Shown here in pieces: positions 22,050 to 24,989 of a stretch of DNA of 24,989 nucleotides (positions are counted from its first letter, which is position 1; every line of letters starts with the position of its first letter). Source of the stretch: Treponema sp. (lineage in GTDB: Bacteria; Spirochaetota; Spirochaetia; Treponematales; Breznakiellaceae); contig WQRP01000005.1 in NCBI GenBank assembly GCA_009786675.1, positions 1-24,989 on the forward strand, given 5' to 3'. Made by a program: the position numbers and the translations under genes. Below the pieces are notes generated by a model. That model saw nothing but the letters and a program-made list of their open reading frames with translations, was not told the DNA's origin and ran no database searches.

Positions 22050-24782
22050 ATGCCCGAAACCCGTCTTAGCCCCATGCTGGAACAGTACCGCCAGATAAAG
22101 CGGGAAAACCAGGGGAACGTGTTGTTCTTTCGGCTCGGCGACTTCTACGAGATGTTCGCCGAGGACGCCAAGGAAGTTTCCGCCCTCCTGAACCTGACCC
22201 TTACGAGCCGCAACGGGCTTCCCATGTGCGGCATTCCCTACCACGCCGCGCACTCGTACATCGGCCGGCTTTTAAGGCACGGGAAAAAGATCGCCATCTG
22301 CGAGCAGGTTTCCGACCAGATATCCAAGGGAAAGAAGGTGATGGAAAGGCGGGTCGTCGAGGTCATAACCCCGGGAACCACCGTGGACGAGGACTACCTT
22401 GACAGGGAACAGCCCAACTACCTGGCCGGCCTTTCCGCCGGCGGCCGCCTCTGCTCGTTCGCCTACATCGACCTTTCGACCGGCGGCTTTTACGCCACCT
22501 CGTTTCCCCTGGGGGATTCCCCCGGCGACACCTCGCCGGACCGCCTGGGCCAGGAGCTGGAGCGCCTGCAGGTGCGGGAAATGCTGGTGCAGGAATCGCT
22601 TTTGGAGGAGAACCCCGGCGTCGCCCGCGCCCTGTGCGACCGTCCGGGGCTTGTGCTGAACCGCTGGGCCGACTGGCTTTTCGACATGGAGGGATCCAGG
22701 AAAAGGCTGGAGCGCCAGTTCGGCGTGGCCGGCCTTAAGGGCTTCGGCCTGGAGGACGACAGCCCGGAGATCCTTTCCGCCGGCGCCCTGCTGGAATACC
22801 TTGACACCACCGCGAAAAGCCTGCTGCCTCACGTCCGTTCCATAACGGTGTACGGGGACGGCGAGTTCGTGGGCATAGACGAGTCCAGCCAGCGGAACCT
22901 GGAGATCGTGCGGAACCTTCGCGACGGCTCCGTCAAGTTCACGCTGCTGGAGGTAATGGACGAGACCCGCTGCGCCATGGGAAAACGCCTTTTGCGCCGG
23001 CGCGTCCTGCACCCGCTGCGCGACCTTGGCAGGATCCGCGACCGCCTGGACATGCTGGAAACCCTGTACCGCGACCAGGGAAGCCTGGGCATACTTAGGG
23101 ACTTCCTGGGGAAAACCCCGGACCTCGAGCGCCTTTCCTCGCGGCTGGCCATGGACCGGGCGCACGGCAAGGACATGCTTTCAATCAAGAACGCCCTGGA
23201 TTCCTGCGGGGCGATAAAGGACCTGCGGGACCGCCTTGGCCTTCGCTGCGAATTCGACTCCGGGCCCGGCGGGGATTCCCGGGCCGGGGGCTTCGCCAGG
23301 CTCATGGATCTGCGGGACCTGCTGGAAAGGGGCATCTGCGACGACCCGTCCATCGTCCTGACCGAGGGCAAGCTTATCCGCGAGGGCTACAGCCCCGAGC
23401 TGGACTCCCTGCGCGTTCTTTGCGATTCCGGCAGGAAGCTTCTGGAGGCGTACCTGGAGGAGGAAAAGCTGGTCACCGGGATCCCCAGCCTGAAGATACG
23501 GTACAACAGGCTAATCGGCTACTTCTTCGAGGTCACCAAGGCTCACCTCTACAAGGTTCCCAAGCATTTTATCCGGCGCCAGGGCATAGTCGGCGGGGAG
23601 CGTTTTTCCACCGAGCGCCTGGTCGCCCTTGAGTCCGACATCAACGGGGCGCAGGACAGGATTTTCGAGATGGAGCGCGTCCTGTTTGTCGAGATCCGGG
23701 AAAAGGCGAAGCTTCTGCTCGGCGAGCTTTCCGCCGAGGCCTGCCGGGTCGCCGAGCTGGACGTGGCGCAGTCGCTTGCCCGGGCCGCGGCCCTGCGCGG
23801 CTGGGTTCGCCCGGAGCTGGACGATTCCGGGGCGCTGGAGATCCGGGCGGCCCGCCACCCGGTGGTGGAGGCCCACCTTGGCCGCGGGGAGTTTATCCCC
23901 AACGACATAGTGCTGGGCGCTAGGGCGCACGCCGGTGCGGAATCGCCCTCCTTCGCCATGATAACCGGCCCGAACATGGCGGGAAAGTCCACGTACCTTC
24001 GATCGGCCGCGCTTATCGCGCTGATGGCCCAAATGGGAAGCTTTATCCCGGCGACCGCCGGCCGGATCGGCCTGTGCGACAGGATCTACTGCCGGGTAGG
24101 CGCGTCCGACAACCTGGCCAGGGGCGAATCGACCTTCCTGGTCGAGATGAACGAGACGGCCTGCATCCTTAACACCGCCGGCGGGAAAAGCCTGGTAATC
24201 ATGGACGAGGTCGGCCGGGGGACCGGCACCAACGACGGGCTTTCCATCGCCTGGGCGGTCAGCGAGGAACTGCTTGGCAGGGTCGGCTGCCGGACCTTTT
24301 TCGCCACCCACTACCACGAGCTTTCCATGCTGTCCCATCCCAGGATCGTGAACCGCTCGATGGAGGTGCAGGAAAAGGACGGGCGGATAATTTTCCTGCG
24401 CCGCCTGCGGGAGGGCCCGACCTCGGAATCCTACGGCATACACGTGGCCCGCCTGGCCGGGCTTTCCGACGCGGTGCTAGACCGGGCGCGGCAGATCATG
24501 GAACGGCTGCGCGAAAGGGACGCCGGCCTGGGGCCTTCCGGCGCGGCCGGGGGGGACGCCGCCAGGCCGCCGGAAACGACAACTTCCGCCCCCGCCGGCC
24601 TGTCGAGGGACGCCGCCGCCGTCATTAGGGAAATCCGGGACCTTGACCCGAACCTAATCACGCCAATCCAGGCCCTGGGCCTTCTGGGCGAATGGAAACA
24701 GCGTGTTGCCGGCGTTTCCAGACCCGCCCCGCAACCCCGGGGGGGCGGGGGGGCGGATACAACCCCGTCGCTTTTCGACTGA
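22050..24782 (+). CDS. mutS: DNA mismatch repair protein MutS
   Basis: The product is a 910-residue mismatch sensor, slightly longer than the usual 850-880. The mismatch-probing F-x-E motif is GDFYEMF (Phe32, Glu34). The connector, lever and clamp domains follow (LDTTAKSLLPHVRSITVYG near 250; ITVYGDGEFVGIDESSQRNLE). Walker A is TGPNMAGKST (639-648), Walker B LVIMDE (715-720), followed by VGRGT; the signature region is GESTFLVEMNET and the switch histidine is in FATHYHELS. The C-terminal helix-turn-helix region is preceded by an Ala/Gly/Pro-rich insert, and the end reads GGGGADTTPSLFD, encoded across a G7-C-G7 run (24739-24753). AGGAG lies 9-10 nt before the ATG. The 100-nt gap from skp shows no convincing promoter or terminator. 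Confidence 0.96.
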   Translation: MPETRLSPMLEQYRQIKRENQGNVLFFRLGDFYEMFAEDAKEVSALLNLTLTSRNGLPMCGIPYHAAHSYIGRLLRHGKKIAICEQVSDQISKGKKVMERRVVEVITPGTTVDEDYLDREQPNYLAGLSAGGRLCSFAYIDLSTGGFYATSFPLGDSPGDTSPDRLGQELERLQVREMLVQESLLEENPGVARALCDRPGLVLNRWADWLFDMEGSRKRLERQFGVAGLKGFGLEDDSPEILSAGALLEYLDTTAKSLLPHVRSITVYGDGEFVGIDESSQRNLEIVRNLRDGSVKFTLLEVMDETRCAMGKRLLRRRVLHPLRDLGRIRDRLDMLETLYRDQGSLGILRDFLGKTPDLERLSSRLAMDRAHGKDMLSIKNALDSCGAIKDLRDRLGLRCEFDSGPGGDSRAGGFARLMDLRDLLERGICDDPSIVLTEGKLIREGYSPELDSLRVLCDSGRKLLEAYLEEEKLVTGIPSLKIRYNRLIGYFFEVTKAHLYKVPKHFIRRQGIVGGERFSTERLVALESDINGAQDRIFEMERVLFVEIREKAKLLLGELSAEACRVAELDVAQSLARAAALRGWVRPELDDSGALEIRAARHPVVEAHLGRGEFIPNDIVLGARAHAGAESPSFAMITGPNMAGKSTYLRSAALIALMAQMGSFIPATAGRIGLCDRIYCRVGASDNLARGESTFLVEMNETACILNTAGGKSLVIMDEVGRGTGTNDGLSIAWAVSEELLGRVGCRTFFATHYHELSMLSHPRIVNRSMEVQEKDGRIIFLRRLREGPTSESYGIHVARLAGLSDAVLDRARQIMERLRERDAGLGPSGAAGGDAARPPETTTSAPAGLSRDAAAVIREIRDLDPNLITPIQALGLLGEWKQRVAGVSRPAPQPRGGGGADTTPSLFD
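24739..24753 (+). repeat. G7-C-G7 homopolymer tract inside the mutS 3' end
   Basis: Two runs of seven G separated by one C encode the Arg/Gly run just before the last ten codons of mutS. Slippage in either run would change the final residues, including the SLFD end. Confidence 0.8.
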
Positions 24783-24828
24783 AGTTTTCCTTCGTCGAAT
24801 TATGGCTTTCGTTCACAAAACTTTTCGC

Positions 24829-24857
24829 TTGACAACGTAGGCTGGTGGGGGTATAAT
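24829..24857 (+). promoter_or_regulatory. Consensus sigma-70 promoter for the last gene
   Basis: TTGACA (24829-24834), exactly 17 bp, then TATAAT (24852-24857): both hexamers match consensus fully. The start point near 24864 gives a leader of about 58 nt. The leader contains a tiny GGCG/CGCC hairpin (about 24874-24885) and AAGGAG (24905-24910). Confidence 0.9.
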
Positions 24858-24921
24858 CATAAGTGGGTAAATAAGGCGTCAGCGCCAGGGGAACCCATAA
24901 CAAAAAGGAGCAGTTTTTTAG

Positions 24922-24989
24922 ATGGCCGACACAAAGATAAGAAAATCGTCTCTCACCGTGAAAATCACCGCCTTTTGCCTTGGCGTCAC
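24922..24989 (+). CDS. N-terminal fragment of a membrane or exported protein (runs off the window)
   Basis: ATG 24922 opens a frame to the window edge. It encodes 22 complete residues, MADTKIRKSSLTVKITAFCL then GV. A basic start (Lys5, Arg7, Lys8, Lys14) leads into a hydrophobic stretch, as in a signal anchor. Methyl-accepting chemotaxis proteins and sensor proteins often begin this way, but 22 residues do not decide. AAGGAG lies 11 nt upstream, a slightly long spacing. The perfect promoter upstream suggests strong expression. Confidence 0.6.
   Translation, partial: MADTKIRKSSLTVKITAFCLGV

Overview
The window looks like a high-GC spirochaete chromosome, most likely a Treponema relative. The main evidence is gene order. 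The runs mltG-dnaG-rpoD-zinc ribbon protein and tamB-bamA-skp-mutS match what I recall of Treponema pallidum (around TP0491-0494 and TP0325-0328), and the tmk-secreted protein pair resembles TP0354/TP0353. The Gram-negative-type outer membrane machinery (TamB, BamA, Skp) fits. Codon use is strongly G/C-ended. No database search was possible, so names rest on motifs and remembered families.

Layout. Positions 1-109 hold the first codons of an ABC-transporter ATPase on the minus strand. Its promoter (about 133-182) overlaps an array of palindromic sites. Positions 302-863 hold a visibly less GC-rich cassette of tiny genes that now looks broken by frameshifts and a stop codon. An IS481/IS3-like insertion sequence (861-1884) abuts it, and its transposase has lost the segment with the first catalytic aspartate. 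From 1934 to 13090 runs a mostly co-directional plus-strand series: a YkgJ-type cysteine-cluster protein, a metallo-beta-lactamase-fold hydrolase, mltG, dnaG, rpoD, a coiled-coil zinc-ribbon protein, the RNase P RNA gene (starting 5 nt after a stop codon), an unknown 140-residue protein, a radical SAM enzyme, plsC and dinB. Two overlapping minus-strand genes follow (secreted unknown and tmk, 13107-14400). A divergent extended -10 promoter then leads into tamB-bamA-skp, and mutS follows. The window ends with a consensus sigma-70 promoter and the first 22 codons of another gene.

Together the genes cover DNA and RNA information processing (DnaG, RpoD, RNase P, DinB, MutS, Tmk) and envelope construction (MltG for peptidoglycan strand ends, PlsC for phospholipid, TamB/BamA/Skp for outer membrane assembly). 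The core region is ordinary chromosome. The accessory part is 110-1884. I found no CRISPR array, tRNA, prophage or intact defence locus, and no clear new multi-gene system. The points most worth checking are the operator array upstream of the ABC gene, the decaying small-gene cassette, the near-leaderless promoter layouts, the rnpB/mRNA junction, and a strong excess of the palindrome GGATCC (35 hand-counted copies, none before position 2478).
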